Assembly (NCBI GenBank): GCA_003640645.1
Contig: QGHH01000001.1
Span: 490,186-554,185, forward strand
Direction: 5' to 3'
DNA: 64,000 nucleotides
Source: Fredinandcohnia aciditolerans
Lineage (GTDB): Bacteria; Bacillota; Bacilli; Bacillales; Bacillaceae_L
Shown: in pieces, positions 33,201 through 40,986 of the stretch
Layout: each line of letters opens with the position of its first letter
How positions within the stretch are numbered: the stretch's first letter is position 1
The notes under the pieces: model-generated
What the model was told of the DNA's origin: nothing
Seen by the model: the letters and a program-made list of their open reading frames with translations, nothing else
Databases searched by the model: none
Position numbers and translations under genes: made by a program

Positions 33201-33686
33201 TTGAAGATCATGTAATTTATCTGAAAGTACTTTGTTATCAGGTTCAACTGTTTGTTTTTGTTCCTCAAGAATTTCAGGAGTGACACAATATCGTTTAAAC
33301 TCCGCGACCATTTCTTCCATTTGAGTAATAAATCCATTTTTATCAGCAGCACGTGAGAAAACCTTAAGGTCCTGTTTTTTGGAATCAATAATTTTACGAA
33401 GCAGCATATTCACTCCAACATTATTCACATGATAACGGCTCATTCCCCCTGTTTCTTGCAAAACTCGCCATGCCAAACGAGTAAAACTGAATACTTGAGC
33501 TCTCATCATACCGCCAATTCCAGGGGTATTGATTAAATCATATTCTGATTGGAACGTCATTTGGTCTGGAACTAAATACACAATCGGAAAACCTGTTGGG
33601 TCGTCAAGAAGCTTTGATCGAATCTCTTCAAGACATGTGTTTGTTTTCCCTGTACCAGCACGTCCTAATATAAATTGTAGAGACAT
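30198..33686 (-). CDS. addB: Helicase-nuclease subunit AddB
   Basis: The 1162-residue AddB subunit. N-terminal GRAGTGKT nucleotide-binding loop (8-15), degenerate helicase core that recognises Chi, and C-terminal nuclease domain with GRIDRVD and RVIDYKSS. The four cysteines of the structural 4Fe-4S cluster are visible: one in FQGCPFSHFASYG and three in PCTFCSFKSVCQFD. First gene of the addBA operon. ATG at 33686 follows AGGAGG by about ten bases. Divergent from an MFS transporter. Confidence 0.97.
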   Translation of the reverse strand: MSLQFILGRAGTGKTNTCLEEIRSKLLDDPTGFPIVYLVPDQMTFQSEYDLINTPGIGGMMRAQVFSFTRLAWRVLQETGGMSRYHVNNVGVNMLLRKIIDSKKQDLKVFSRAADKNGFITQMEEMVAEFKRYCVTPEILEEQKQTVEPDNKVLSDKLHDLQLLYDELENHLFEKYVDSEDYLRLLAEKIPQSTYMKEAEILIDGFHSFTPQELEVLGQLMKVSKKVSIALTIDKAYEVPPHDLSLFRMTGKTYQSIIQLAQENSIKVEEPILLTSQYRYSSEPSLAHLERYFDERPTIPYQGKASITLNQAVNRRAEIEGIAREIQKLARDKNYRYRDIAIMIRNASDYHEIIETIFQDYHIPFFIDQKRSMLNHPLIELIRSSLEVINSNWRYESVFRCVKTDLLYPFGEEISTLREDMDKLENYVLEYGIQGYKWTDGKQWKYKRIRGLEESDLPQTDKEREYEEKLNDLRDMIANPLLSLGKRLQKAKDGRGMCEALFLYLEDLEIPAKMEELKLNAELAGRLSEARENDQVWNTVLELLDQYVEIVGDEKVSLTTFSNMIETGLESMRFALVPPAIDQVLVASLERSRFSNIKCTFIIGANDGVLPARPNEEGVFSESDRETLGDAGLQLAPGSRETLLDENFIIYCALTSPQEALYISYPLANEEGKSLLPSPIIKRLKDLFPNAEEKFYMNEPSELPAIEQLEYIVNPDVALSSLATQLQAWKKQYPIQDLWWDVYNYFANHDEMKYKSQLVLSSLFYKNQPNKLSKEITDALYGDHIQGSVSRMEVFQGCPFSHFASYGLQLKERKVFRLESPDIGDLFHAALKNIADFLRKNGIDWRDLTKEQCDKLAIKAVEELAPRLQKEILLSSNRYHYIMHKLQKIISRASKILSDHAKASGFAPVGIELGFGKKGPLPPIRFQLDNGSTMELIGRIDRVDKAESSNGVLLRVIDYKSSQKALNLSEVYYGLALQMLTYLDVIITHSKDWIGTAAKPAGVLYFHIHDPLIHSNKVLSEDKIEEEIFKRFKMKGLLLGDEESVRLMDQSLGTGYSQIVSAAIKKDGSFYSNSQVASEEEMGYLRNHVRGVFKNTGNRITDGEIDIAPYKLKDKTPCTFCSFKSVCQFDQSLEENNYRVLPNESKDVILEKIRNGGVKIHD

Positions 33687-33858
33687 CTATAGTAACCTCC
33701 TAATGAGAGAAGAAATATTTCGTTTCATTCTTATCCTCTAATTGTATCAAAAAAAATGTCGAACAGTGAATTGTAACACCATCCAGATTCTAGAAATGTT
33801 CTTTTTTATATCAAGGAATCCAGTTAAGGCATATCTTACAAAAGGGTGGTGGTTTATC

Positions 33859-35010
33859 TTGAAGCATTTATTTCTTGTAGCATTTTTGCTTATTATTACG
33901 GGGTTATTTGTTGCGGCTAATATCTACACATTTATTCCAATTTATCAAAGTATTTCAGAATCAATCCATATTTCGATTGAAAAAGCAGTGCTTGGAGGAA
34001 GCATTTTTTCATTTTTCTATGCTATTGGGCTACTAACCTTTGGTCCACTTTCTGAGAGAGTAGGCAGAAAAAAAGTGATTGTATATGGCTTATTCTTCTC
34101 AATTGTTACGACCGGGTTAGTTGGTTTTTCCTTTAATGAGGCAGGTCTATATGTTTTTCGAGGATTACAAGGGATTGCTCTTGGAAGCTTCGCACCTGTT
34201 GCGTTTGCCTACACATTTGAAATATTTCCAGTTCGACATCAAACCCTAGTTCTTGCCCTTATCAATAGCGCCTTTTTAATTGCCGGAATACTCGGACAGC
34301 TTATGAGCTCAAGTATCACATATTTTTTTGGTTGGGAGTATGTTTTTTATTGTTTTGCTGGTATCTATCTTGTTCTTTTTATTGGTAGTTTGTTTATATA
34401 TCCCAGTTTACCAGTTACGAAAAAAGATGATGCATCCCTCTTACAAGACTTTTATAAAATTGTAAGAAACCCTGCATTAGTCATATGCTATATCATCACA
34501 TTTTCAATTTTGCTATCCTTTGTTGCGTTCTATGATGGAATAGGTCAATATTTGAATGAACAACATGGGGTCGACGAACAGACATTATTCAAAATCAGGG
34601 CAATTGGACTGATTGGTGCATCTTTATCCCTATTTACCGGAAAATTTGTACAACGATTTGGAGACCGTCGAACATTATTAATTGGACTAAGCCTAGCTAC
34701 CACAAGTCTTATTTTTCTTTTCATGTCCCAAACACCTGGATTAATCGCAATTCTAAGCGTACCTTTTGTTGCGTCAATATCTTTGCTCTTCCCTTCAATC
34801 ATATCCCTTGTAGGAAAGTTGGGGGAACACGCACGTGGTTCCGCTATTTCATTATATTCATTTACATTATTAACCGGAGCTAGCCTTGGCCCAATCATTG
34901 CATCAGCTTTAGATTTTCCTATATTACTTATGATGCTTATTGGAGTATTTATTTTCAACATAGCCATGAGTTTACGTTTAAAATTTTCCTCTGAAAAAGG
35001 GTACCACTAG
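33859..35010 (+). CDS. MFS transporter
   Basis: A 383-residue, 12-helix major facilitator transporter. The loop 2-3 motif is GPLSERVGRKKVIVYG, the classical MFS signature, and the matching loop in the second half is GKFVQRFGDRRTLLIG. The start is taken as TTG 33859 (MKHLFLVAFLL), preceded by GGGTGGTGG. The frame stays open up to 33742, but that extension has no RBS and would put a non-membrane tail on the protein. It is most like drug or sugar-efflux DHA1-type proteins; substrate unknown. Monocistronic, and its stop codon lies in a bidirectional terminator. Confidence 0.88.
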   Translation: MKHLFLVAFLLIITGLFVAANIYTFIPIYQSISESIHISIEKAVLGGSIFSFFYAIGLLTFGPLSERVGRKKVIVYGLFFSIVTTGLVGFSFNEAGLYVFRGLQGIALGSFAPVAFAYTFEIFPVRHQTLVLALINSAFLIAGILGQLMSSSITYFFGWEYVFYCFAGIYLVLFIGSLFIYPSLPVTKKDDASLLQDFYKIVRNPALVICYIITFSILLSFVAFYDGIGQYLNEQHGVDEQTLFKIRAIGLIGASLSLFTGKFVQRFGDRRTLLIGLSLATTSLIFLFMSQTPGLIAILSVPFVASISLLFPSIISLVGKLGEHARGSAISLYSFTLLTGASLGPIIASALDFPILLMMLIGVFIFNIAMSLRLKFSSEKGYH

Positions 35011-35026
35011 ACAGTGATACCCTTTT
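34995..35026. terminator. Bidirectional terminator between MFS and flavodoxin genes
   Basis: Imperfect 14-bp stem (34995-35008 with 35013-35026, one mismatch), 4-base loop, A- and T-runs on each side. It overlaps the stop codon of the MFS gene. Confidence 0.8.
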
Positions 35027-35462
35027 GACTATTTACTCGATCTGTTACAACTTGGGCAAAGCGCTCAAATCGATGTTCATCCATATGCTGTGGCATTAGT
35101 TCAATTTTTAATGTAGCTGCTAAATTTGAGTGTACGTAAAGCATATCGCGAAATTTATCAACCGCCCCACAAAAATTTGGATAGCATTGATCCCCAGTAC
35201 CAAATACACCCGTTACTATCCCCTTTGTATGATTGTTCTCAAAGGCACGGTAAAGCTGAATCATTTCAAAAGGGATATCTCCATTCCCCCATGTATAGGT
35301 ACCGATGATGACGACATCAAATAATCCTAATTCGTAAAAAGGAAAGTGTTCCACCGAATAGATATAACACTCACTTGTATACCTTCTCATATAATGGTTG
35401 ATTATTCCAGCTGCTTCCTCTGTGTTTCCTGTAATTGATGTATAAACAATCGCGACTTTCAT
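35007..35462 (-). CDS. Flavodoxin, linked to ribonucleotide reductase
   Basis: A 151-residue flavodoxin. The FMN phosphate loop is TSITGNTEEA (residues 8-17), and the isoalloxazine loop regions are TYTWGNGDIP and GTGDQCYPNFCGA. Length and motifs match short-chain flavodoxins such as YkuN/YkuP, not the shorter NrdI. It starts 2 bp after nrdF ends, so it belongs to the ribonucleotide-reductase operon and probably donates electrons to assemble or repair the NrdF metal-radical cofactor, replacing NrdI. That role is inferred from position. It is therefore under the same B12 and NrdR-type control. Confidence 0.9.
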   Translation of the reverse strand: MKVAIVYTSITGNTEEAAGIINHYMRRYTSECYIYSVEHFPFYELGLFDVVIIGTYTWGNGDIPFEMIQLYRAFENNHTKGIVTGVFGTGDQCYPNFCGAVDKFRDMLYVHSNLAATLKIELMPQHMDEHRFERFAQVVTDRVNSQKGITV

Positions 35463-35464
35463 TC

Positions 35465-36511
35465 TTATAGCTCATCAAATCCATTGGATTGGGATACTTT
35501 TGTATAGGTTCGTGATTTTTGCTCGAAGAAGTCAGATTTTGTGTCATTCATCATCTCATCACTAAATACCTGAATCCATGGCATTGGGTTTTCTTTTTCA
35601 TCATACAGATTTTGAAACCCTAGTTGGCGGAAGCGTTTGTTCGCAAGATACTCGACATACTCTTCAAACTCACGTAAATCGATTCCATCAATGTCTTTTA
35701 AGATATAGCGTGCCCATTCTTTTTCAAGTTCTACTGCCCGTCCAATTGATTTATAAACGTAATCTTTGTTTTCTTCAGTATTCAATTCTGGGTTCTCAGA
35801 TAAGAGAATTCGAACAAATTGTGCAATAAAATAGGCATGCTGCATTTCATCTCTTTGAATATAGCTAATCATCGTACTAGTCTTAAGCATTTTTTGTTGC
35901 CTAGCTAGATTATAGAAAAAGGCAAAACCTGCATAAAAATAGATGCCTTCTAGATTAATCGAATTAATCGCTAACTTAAATAAGTTTTCTGGAGTTGGCT
36001 GTTCCCTAAAACCTTCGTAAGCCTCTAGAATAAGTTGATTCCTTTTTCGAACAATCGGGTCCCCCTTAGCCTGATTAAAACGCTTTTGTTGTTCGGGTAA
36101 AGGTACAAGCGAGCTCAGAATATAAGAATATGATTCATTATGAACGGCTTCCTGTTGCGAAATTACTGCAAAAATGGCTTTAAAACTAGAGTCCGTCACA
36201 TAATCCATGACTTGGTTCATTGTCGGTGTTTGCAAACTATCTAAAGATGCAAGCTGCGTGTTGATCCGTAAAAACACATCCTTTTCAATAGGACTTAATT
36301 GGTCCCATTGCTTAATGTCATCCTGCATATTGATTTCTTGTGCTTTCCAAAAATTCGAAAGCAAGGATTGGTAGAGTGTATACATTTGTGGATACGCGAT
36401 ATCGTTCCAATTCAATAGTCCCGAGGTTTCCCCATTAATGATTCCTGTTGATTTATTCGGAAACTCTGGATTAAACAATTTTATTTTTGTTAATGGCAGT
36501 TTTATCTTCAT
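35465..36511 (-). CDS. nrdF: Ribonucleoside-diphosphate reductase, beta subunit
   Basis: The 348-residue class I radical-generating subunit. Dinuclear-metal ligands can be identified: Asp in SLDSLQ, E-x-x-H in QQEAVHNESY, Glu in NLEGIYFYAG, and E-x-x-H in RDEMQHAYF. The tyrosine four residues after the first His (NESY) occupies the radical-Tyr position, so it should carry a normal Tyr radical. C-terminal tail ends FDEL-like for docking to the large subunit. It lies 15 bp after nrdE and 2 bp before a flavodoxin gene. Whether Fe or Mn is used cannot be told from sequence. Confidence 0.95.
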   Translation of the reverse strand: MKIKLPLTKIKLFNPEFPNKSTGIINGETSGLLNWNDIAYPQMYTLYQSLLSNFWKAQEINMQDDIKQWDQLSPIEKDVFLRINTQLASLDSLQTPTMNQVMDYVTDSSFKAIFAVISQQEAVHNESYSYILSSLVPLPEQQKRFNQAKGDPIVRKRNQLILEAYEGFREQPTPENLFKLAINSINLEGIYFYAGFAFFYNLARQQKMLKTSTMISYIQRDEMQHAYFIAQFVRILLSENPELNTEENKDYVYKSIGRAVELEKEWARYILKDIDGIDLREFEEYVEYLANKRFRQLGFQNLYDEKENPMPWIQVFSDEMMNDTKSDFFEQKSRTYTKVSQSNGFDEL

Positions 36512-36526
36512 CGGCTTAATTCCCCC

Positions 36527-38815
36527 TTAGCTATGGCATAATTCACATTCTTCAATTTCTGCTTGTGACGTGCTTCTTACATAATACGTTGTCTTAAGTC
36601 CTTGTCTCCAAGCCTCTAGATGAAGCTGTAAAAGATCCTTTGCTTTAATGTCATGTCTGACATACAAATTAAAGCTAATTCCCTGGTCGATATGACGTTG
36701 GCGTGCAGCATTTTGTCTAATGCTCCAAATCTGATCGACCTCATGACGTGCTTTCCGATAAAACTCATATGTCTTATAATTGATATCAGGTGCGGTAACT
36801 TTAAACTTAAAATTCTTTTTTTCCTCCGCATATTCAGCCGCATAGATGGGGTCAATTCCATCTGTGGAACCTCCGATTTTAGCTGTCGATGAATTTGGCG
36901 CCACAGCCATTAGCCAGCCATTGCGTATTCCATGTTTAGATACATTTTCTCGTAACATATTCCATCTGTCGGACAAATACTTTCTGCGGGTAAAATAGGT
37001 GCCGGTTTCCCATTCAGAACCTTTACATTCACTATAGGCTCCTTTTTCCTTTGCAAGCTCCATCGATGATTTGATCGCATGATAAGCAATTTCTTCATAT
37101 AGTTCATCAGCATATTGAACAGCCTCATCTGATTCCCAGTAAATTCCCTTTACTGCTAAAAGATGATGCCACCCAAATGTACCTAAGCCTACCGCCCGAA
37201 ACTTCTTATTTGTGAGATCAGCTTGTTTAACGGATATCGTATTCAAATCGACAACATTATCAAGCATCCTAACCTGAATTCGAATTAAACGTTCAAGTAC
37301 TTCGTCCCCAATAGCTCTTGGTAGATTGACAGATGAGAGATTACAAACCACAAAATTACCTGGTTTTCGAATGATTACAATATTTCCTTCATCGTCGATA
37401 TACTCCTTCGTAATCGCTGTTGCTGACATATTTTGCGCGATTTCTGTACATAAATTACTACAAAAAATCGAAGTTCTTCCCTTTCCTAGTAGATGCTTGT
37501 TCGGATTCTGGCGATTTACTTCGTCACGATAAAACATATATGGTGTTCCTGTTTCTAGTTGAGCAATCATAATTCTTGCCATGACATCCATCGCTCGATA
37601 CGATTTACGTGGTAAAAGTGGATGATTCACAGCTTCTAAGTATTTTTCAGTGAAGTATTTTTCATCCTCTTCATCGTAAAAATCTTCGAGTCCTAACGGA
37701 TTTCCTTGCCCATCTCTCCAGCCCATGATTTGCTTTACTTCATGTGGACAAAAAGTGTGCCATTCCCCAATACTTCTACCATTTTCATCTACCTCTTGCA
37801 GCTTTTCCATAAACAAATCAGGTACGGAAACCCCCGTAAAGATGTCGTGAGCCTTCCGACGTTCATCTCCATTATTTGTCTTTAAATCTAGAAAACCATT
37901 CATAATATCTTTGTGGAAGAGATCTAAATAGATTGCGATTGCTCCTTGTCGTTGTCCTAATTGATCAACACTTACTGCTGTATCATTGATAAGGCGAATC
38001 CAAGGAACGATCCCGGAAGAATTTCCTTTGAATTTCTTTATGTCAGATCCTAGCGCGCGAACCTTGCCATAGTATACGCCAATTCCACCACCATCTTTTG
38101 ATAATCTAGCAATATCCCAATTGTTTAAATAGATTCCATCAAGTGAGTCCTCAACAGTATCAATGAAACAAGAGGACAACTGGCCAAAGCTTTTACCAGC
38201 ATTTGATAGAGTTGGTGTGGCGACTGTCATATATAAATTACTTAATGCCCAATAGGCCTCTTTCACATAAGTAAGTCGAACCTCTCTTTCCTCATGCTCC
38301 ATTAATGTCATAGCAATTATCATGAATCGCTCCTGTGGAAGTTCGTAAATATTTCGTTCATAATCCCTTGCAAGATACCGATCCGCTAATAAAAATAAAC
38401 CGATGTATGTAAACAAATGATCTTTATCTGGATCAATTACCTCTCCTAGTTCAAGTATCTCCTCCTTAGAATATGAGTTTAATAATTCATCAGAATATAT
38501 TCCTTTTGATGTAAGTTCCTGTAGCAACTCATACAAACTGCCGTATTTTAGAGCACTGTTGTAATTTCGATTCGTTGCAGCTTTTTCATACAGTTCATTT
38601 AAATAGAGATTAGCCGCTAAATATGTCCAGTTGGGCTGATCCATGGCAATTTTGTTTAAGGAATAAAAAAGTGCATGCTGGTTCGCTTCAACTGTATTAA
38701 ATTTTATTTCCTGCAGTTTGTTTCGAATTTCGGTAGTGTCAAGTTGGTAGGTACTTTCTGCATATTCAAGCGAGTGTAATATGGAATCCAATTCCCCTTG
38801 AGTTGTAATATTCAT
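36527..38815 (-). CDS. nrdE: Ribonucleoside-diphosphate reductase, alpha subunit
   Basis: The 762-residue catalytic subunit of class I ribonucleotide reductase, reducing NDPs to dNDPs. Active-site motifs: SSCFID (cysteine near residue 216), FCSNLCTEI (second cysteine region), NLSSVNLPRAIG and APNSSTAKIGGSTDGI; the C-terminal redox pair is ECELC. There is no N-terminal ATP-cone, so no classical dATP overall inhibition is expected from this subunit. ATG at 38815 has GGGAGAG upstream. The 435-bp leader holds a cobalamin riboswitch, its terminator, and NrdR-like boxes, so the operon nrdE-nrdF-flavodoxin should be off when B12 is plentiful. Confidence 0.96.
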   Translation of the reverse strand: MNITTQGELDSILHSLEYAESTYQLDTTEIRNKLQEIKFNTVEANQHALFYSLNKIAMDQPNWTYLAANLYLNELYEKAATNRNYNSALKYGSLYELLQELTSKGIYSDELLNSYSKEEILELGEVIDPDKDHLFTYIGLFLLADRYLARDYERNIYELPQERFMIIAMTLMEHEEREVRLTYVKEAYWALSNLYMTVATPTLSNAGKSFGQLSSCFIDTVEDSLDGIYLNNWDIARLSKDGGGIGVYYGKVRALGSDIKKFKGNSSGIVPWIRLINDTAVSVDQLGQRQGAIAIYLDLFHKDIMNGFLDLKTNNGDERRKAHDIFTGVSVPDLFMEKLQEVDENGRSIGEWHTFCPHEVKQIMGWRDGQGNPLGLEDFYDEEDEKYFTEKYLEAVNHPLLPRKSYRAMDVMARIMIAQLETGTPYMFYRDEVNRQNPNKHLLGKGRTSIFCSNLCTEIAQNMSATAITKEYIDDEGNIVIIRKPGNFVVCNLSSVNLPRAIGDEVLERLIRIQVRMLDNVVDLNTISVKQADLTNKKFRAVGLGTFGWHHLLAVKGIYWESDEAVQYADELYEEIAYHAIKSSMELAKEKGAYSECKGSEWETGTYFTRRKYLSDRWNMLRENVSKHGIRNGWLMAVAPNSSTAKIGGSTDGIDPIYAAEYAEEKKNFKFKVTAPDINYKTYEFYRKARHEVDQIWSIRQNAARQRHIDQGISFNLYVRHDIKAKDLLQLHLEAWRQGLKTTYYVRSTSQAEIEECELCHS

Positions 38816-38846
38816 CTATTTCTCTCCCTTAACAAATTATTCGTTA

Positions 38847-38880
38847 AAATAAAAAATCCGCCCAATTCAATTGAGCGGAT
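38847..38880 (-). terminator. Terminator of the B12 riboswitch (expression platform)
   Basis: On the minus strand, a 12-bp stem with one wobble (ATCCGC.CAATT with AATTG.GCGGAT) and a minimal loop, followed by a T-run, 31 bp before the nrdE start. This intrinsic terminator is the likely off-state of the riboswitch upstream. Confidence 0.85.
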
Positions 38881-38969
38881 GAAACGATAACATCAAGAGA
38901 GCACAAGAGTTGCTCTACCTGTCGCCACCGTTTCATCTTCCCAATCCCCGAAGAAGGTGAAACATCTTA

Positions 38970-39150
38970 AGAAAAGACAGGTCTCCTGACTCATGCGTCG
39001 CTCTACTTTGAACCCTTCCCATATAAGTACCTTTATTTAAGTTATCTTATACAGTGGTCTGTTCATTTCGTCAGCATTTACAGTTGCGGGGGCAGTTCTG
39101 GACTTTCACCAGATTCCCTTTTAAGCACAAATGGCATCTTTTTCCCAAGG
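38970..39150 (-). ncRNA. Cobalamin (B12) riboswitch upstream of nrdE
   Basis: Read on the minus strand, the leader contains the conserved cobalamin aptamer blocks in order: GGGAATCTGGTGAAAGTCC, then CTGCCCCCGCAACTGT, then after a variable region GAAGGGTTCAAAGTAGAG, and finally the 3' B12-box GAGTCAGGAGACCTG. About 90 bases of linker follow before the terminator hairpin at 38847-38880. Adenosylcobalamin binding should favour the terminator and stop transcription of nrdE, nrdF and the flavodoxin gene. Such riboswitches on B12-independent reductases are known where a B12-dependent class II enzyme is also present. Confidence 0.95.
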
Positions 39151-39154
39151 CTAA

Positions 39155-39201
39155 ACACAATATGTAGTTGTTAACATTCAAATTCTATCAATATATACTA
39201 T
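39155..39201 (-). promoter_or_regulatory. Tandem NrdR-like boxes
   Basis: Two 16-bp sites with centres 31 bp (three helical turns) apart. 39155-39170 reads ACACAATATGTAGTTG, matching 13 of 16 positions of the NrdR pattern acaCwAtATaTwGtgt. 39186-39201 reads TATCAATATATACTAT, matching 11 of 16 including the centre CAATATATA. They lie just upstream of the B12 aptamer, where the nrdE promoter must be. Confidence 0.6.
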
Positions 39202-39253
39202 CACATTTAATAATACGGGACACCTATTATTTTAGCAAGACAAAAATTGACAA

Positions 39254-39763
39254 TTATTTCTCGAGAAATAATACCATGAGCTCTTCATCCCGATATTGGC
39301 CGTTGTATTTAATGGCCCTTTTATCAACAGCAAATGATTGAAAACCTAGTTTTTTGTACAATTCTTTAGCTGGTTTATTCTCTGCATCTACTGTTAAATA
39401 TATCTGCTCGATTTCAGGGAGATTTACTGCCATTTTAATAGCTTCATTTAGCAATGCATTTGCAATTCCCTTACCTCTTTTTTCATCATCAACATACATC
39501 GCCACAATAGTAGCCCTATGTCTTATTTTTCGACGTGTTTCCCTGACTAAGGTTACCATCCCCACTAAATGTTCACCTTCGAATGCCCCAAGCGTTATTA
39601 TTTCTTCAGATTGAAAACTTTTCTTGTACTCTCCTATTGGGTTATCATTATTTTTTGCTTCATCATACGTAACTAAAAATGCATCAGGGTCAGTTGTTAG
39701 TGCTTTTAATCGCAACCTAAAATAGCTTTCAGCATCCTCTGGCAAAAGTCTTCTGATAAACAT
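39254..39763 (-). CDS. GNAT family N-acetyltransferase
   Basis: A 169-residue GNAT acetyltransferase starting MFIRRLLPEDAESYFRLRLK. The acetyl-CoA binding motif is VDDEKRGKGIANALLNEA (R-G-x-G-x-A type), and the C-terminal motif is AKELYKKLGFQ. Substrate unknown. ATG at 39763 has GGAGG immediately upstream (39771-39775 complement); the frame continues upstream to 39940 without an RBS and crosses the divergent promoter, so it is not used. A LexA-like palindrome (39781-39792) is 18 bp before the start. Divergent from the VOC gene. Confidence 0.9.
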   Translation of the reverse strand: MFIRRLLPEDAESYFRLRLKALTTDPDAFLVTYDEAKNNDNPIGEYKKSFQSEEIITLGAFEGEHLVGMVTLVRETRRKIRHRATIVAMYVDDEKRGKGIANALLNEAIKMAVNLPEIEQIYLTVDAENKPAKELYKKLGFQSFAVDKRAIKYNGQYRDEELMVLFLEK

Positions 39764-39780
39764 ATCGCACCTCCGAAAAA

Positions 39781-39792
39781 GAACATTTGTTC
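39781..39792. promoter_or_regulatory. LexA (SOS)-box-like palindrome
   Basis: Perfect palindromic core GAACATTTGTTC, matching the Bacillus LexA pattern GAAC-N4-GTTC. It abuts the -35 of the VOC gene promoter and lies 18 bp before the GNAT start codon, so it could repress both. Its core is expected about once by chance in a window of this size, so the support is mainly positional. Confidence 0.45.
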
Positions 39793-39821
39793 TTGTGTTT
39801 TGTATTTTATTTAAATATAAT
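39793..39821 (+). promoter_or_regulatory. Sigma-A promoter of the VOC gene
   Basis: TTGTGT (39793-39798), a 17-bp spacer and a consensus TATAAT (39816-39821), about 100 bp before the VOC start codon. Confidence 0.7.
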
Positions 39822-39921
39822 GGTACATGAGGAAAAAATATACAATCGTGTATGATTTCTTTAGTAAATAGAAAACATAGTGTAGGGCAACTTGCTGATA
39901 TTAAAAAGGAGTGTTTTGTGA

Positions 39922-40332
39922 ATGAAAGGACAAGCGACACCTTATTTAATGTTTAATGGGAATGCGAAAGAAGCCTTGGAATATTATCAGGAAATATTTG
40001 AGGGCGAAATATTGGATGTTCAAACATATGCTCAGGCAGGCTATGAAACTCAGGACTGGGCTAATGACCGACTTATTCATGGTAAGTTCAAAAAGAACGA
40101 ACTCTTACTAATGGTATCAGATGACTCTCCCGACCAAAGTGTAACCTTTGGAAACAATATCTCTTTAGTTTTGGAATTTGAAAGTGAAGAGGAAATTACG
40201 AAAACCTACAATGACCTAAAGCAAAAAGGAACTGTGTTCATGGAATTACAGGATACCTTTTGGGGTGCAAAATATGCAAAAGTAAAGGACCAATTCGGGA
40301 TTATTTGGGACTTAAACTATGAAATGAAATAA
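39922..40332 (+). CDS. VOC family protein (PhnB/YjdN-like)
   Basis: A 136-residue glyoxalase/VOC-fold protein of the PhnB-like group: start KGQATPYLMFNGNAKEALEYYQEIF, middle LIHGKFKKNELLLMVSDD, end YAKVKDQFGIIWDLNYE. These are the usual N-terminal, central-strand and C-terminal motifs of PhnB-type proteins, in which several of the classical metal ligands are often missing. Substrate and reaction are unknown. ATG at 39922 has AAGGAG about ten bases upstream. Single gene with a sigma-A promoter and a terminator. Confidence 0.9.
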   Translation: MKGQATPYLMFNGNAKEALEYYQEIFEGEILDVQTYAQAGYETQDWANDRLIHGKFKKNELLLMVSDDSPDQSVTFGNNISLVLEFESEEEITKTYNDLKQKGTVFMELQDTFWGAKYAKVKDQFGIIWDLNYEMK

Positions 40333-40336
40333 ATTA

Positions 40337-40367
40337 AATTCCCCTAGCATCTAGGGGAATTATTTTT
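40337..40367. terminator. Terminator between VOC and GNAT genes
   Basis: Perfect 11-bp stem AATTCCCCTAG/CTAGGGGAATT (40337-40347 with 40351-40361), 3-base loop, then A-TTTTTT. It serves the plus-strand VOC gene; the convergent GNAT gene ends at its right edge. Confidence 0.88.
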
Positions 40368-40906
40368 TATTTCTTCCATTCATGTTTTAGCAAACCATAG
40401 GAGTACATATCAAATCGCTTCCCGTCACGCTCTAGAAATTCTCTTGAGGTGCCTTCTCTAACAAATCCCAACTTTTCATATAAGGCGATGGCCCTCTCAT
40501 TGTACTGAAAAACGGTTAATTGGATTCTATGAAGATTTAACTCTTTGAAAGCAAAATCCAACACGAGTTGCATGGCTTCATACCCAAGCCCTCGATTACG
40601 GTTTCCTTCTCCACCAATTGCGATTGCAAGCCAAGCATTTCGATGTGGCCAAATAATGCTGTCGATGTCCACAAATCCAACTAATTCCTTAGTCTCCAAT
40701 TCTTTAATCCCAAATACAAACTCTTTCTCGTTTTTCTGCTCAACCCACTCTTTAAAAGCAGAAGGATGTTTAGGAAAGGATGGTAAAGTGTCTAGATTTC
40801 TAAGAAATTCCTGATCCTCATACCAACTTACAATGGTCGGAACATCTTCTTCTTTAATTCTAACAAGCTGTACCTTTTTTCCTCTTAACAAATTGTACGT
40901 AATCAT
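40367..40906 (-). CDS. GNAT acetyltransferase (RimJ/RimL type)
   Basis: A 179-residue GNAT of the RimJ/RimL-like type: N-terminal LLRGKKVQLVRIKEEDVPTIVSWYEDQ, acetyl-CoA motif NRNRGLGYEAMQLVLDFAF, and ERAIALYEKLGFVREGTSREF. This type acetylates N-terminal amines of ribosomal proteins or small molecules; the actual target is unknown. ATG at 40906 follows AAGGGAG by eight bases. An in-frame upstream start at 40948 has no RBS. Single gene. Confidence 0.92.
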   Translation of the reverse strand: MITYNLLRGKKVQLVRIKEEDVPTIVSWYEDQEFLRNLDTLPSFPKHPSAFKEWVEQKNEKEFVFGIKELETKELVGFVDIDSIIWPHRNAWLAIAIGGEGNRNRGLGYEAMQLVLDFAFKELNLHRIQLTVFQYNERAIALYEKLGFVREGTSREFLERDGKRFDMYSYGLLKHEWKK

Positions 40907-40986
40907 TCGAATAACTCCCTTATTTTTACTAAGAAAGTAATTCAACAATTATTGTAAAAATCCTTTAGTAATATTTATTAGGTCAT

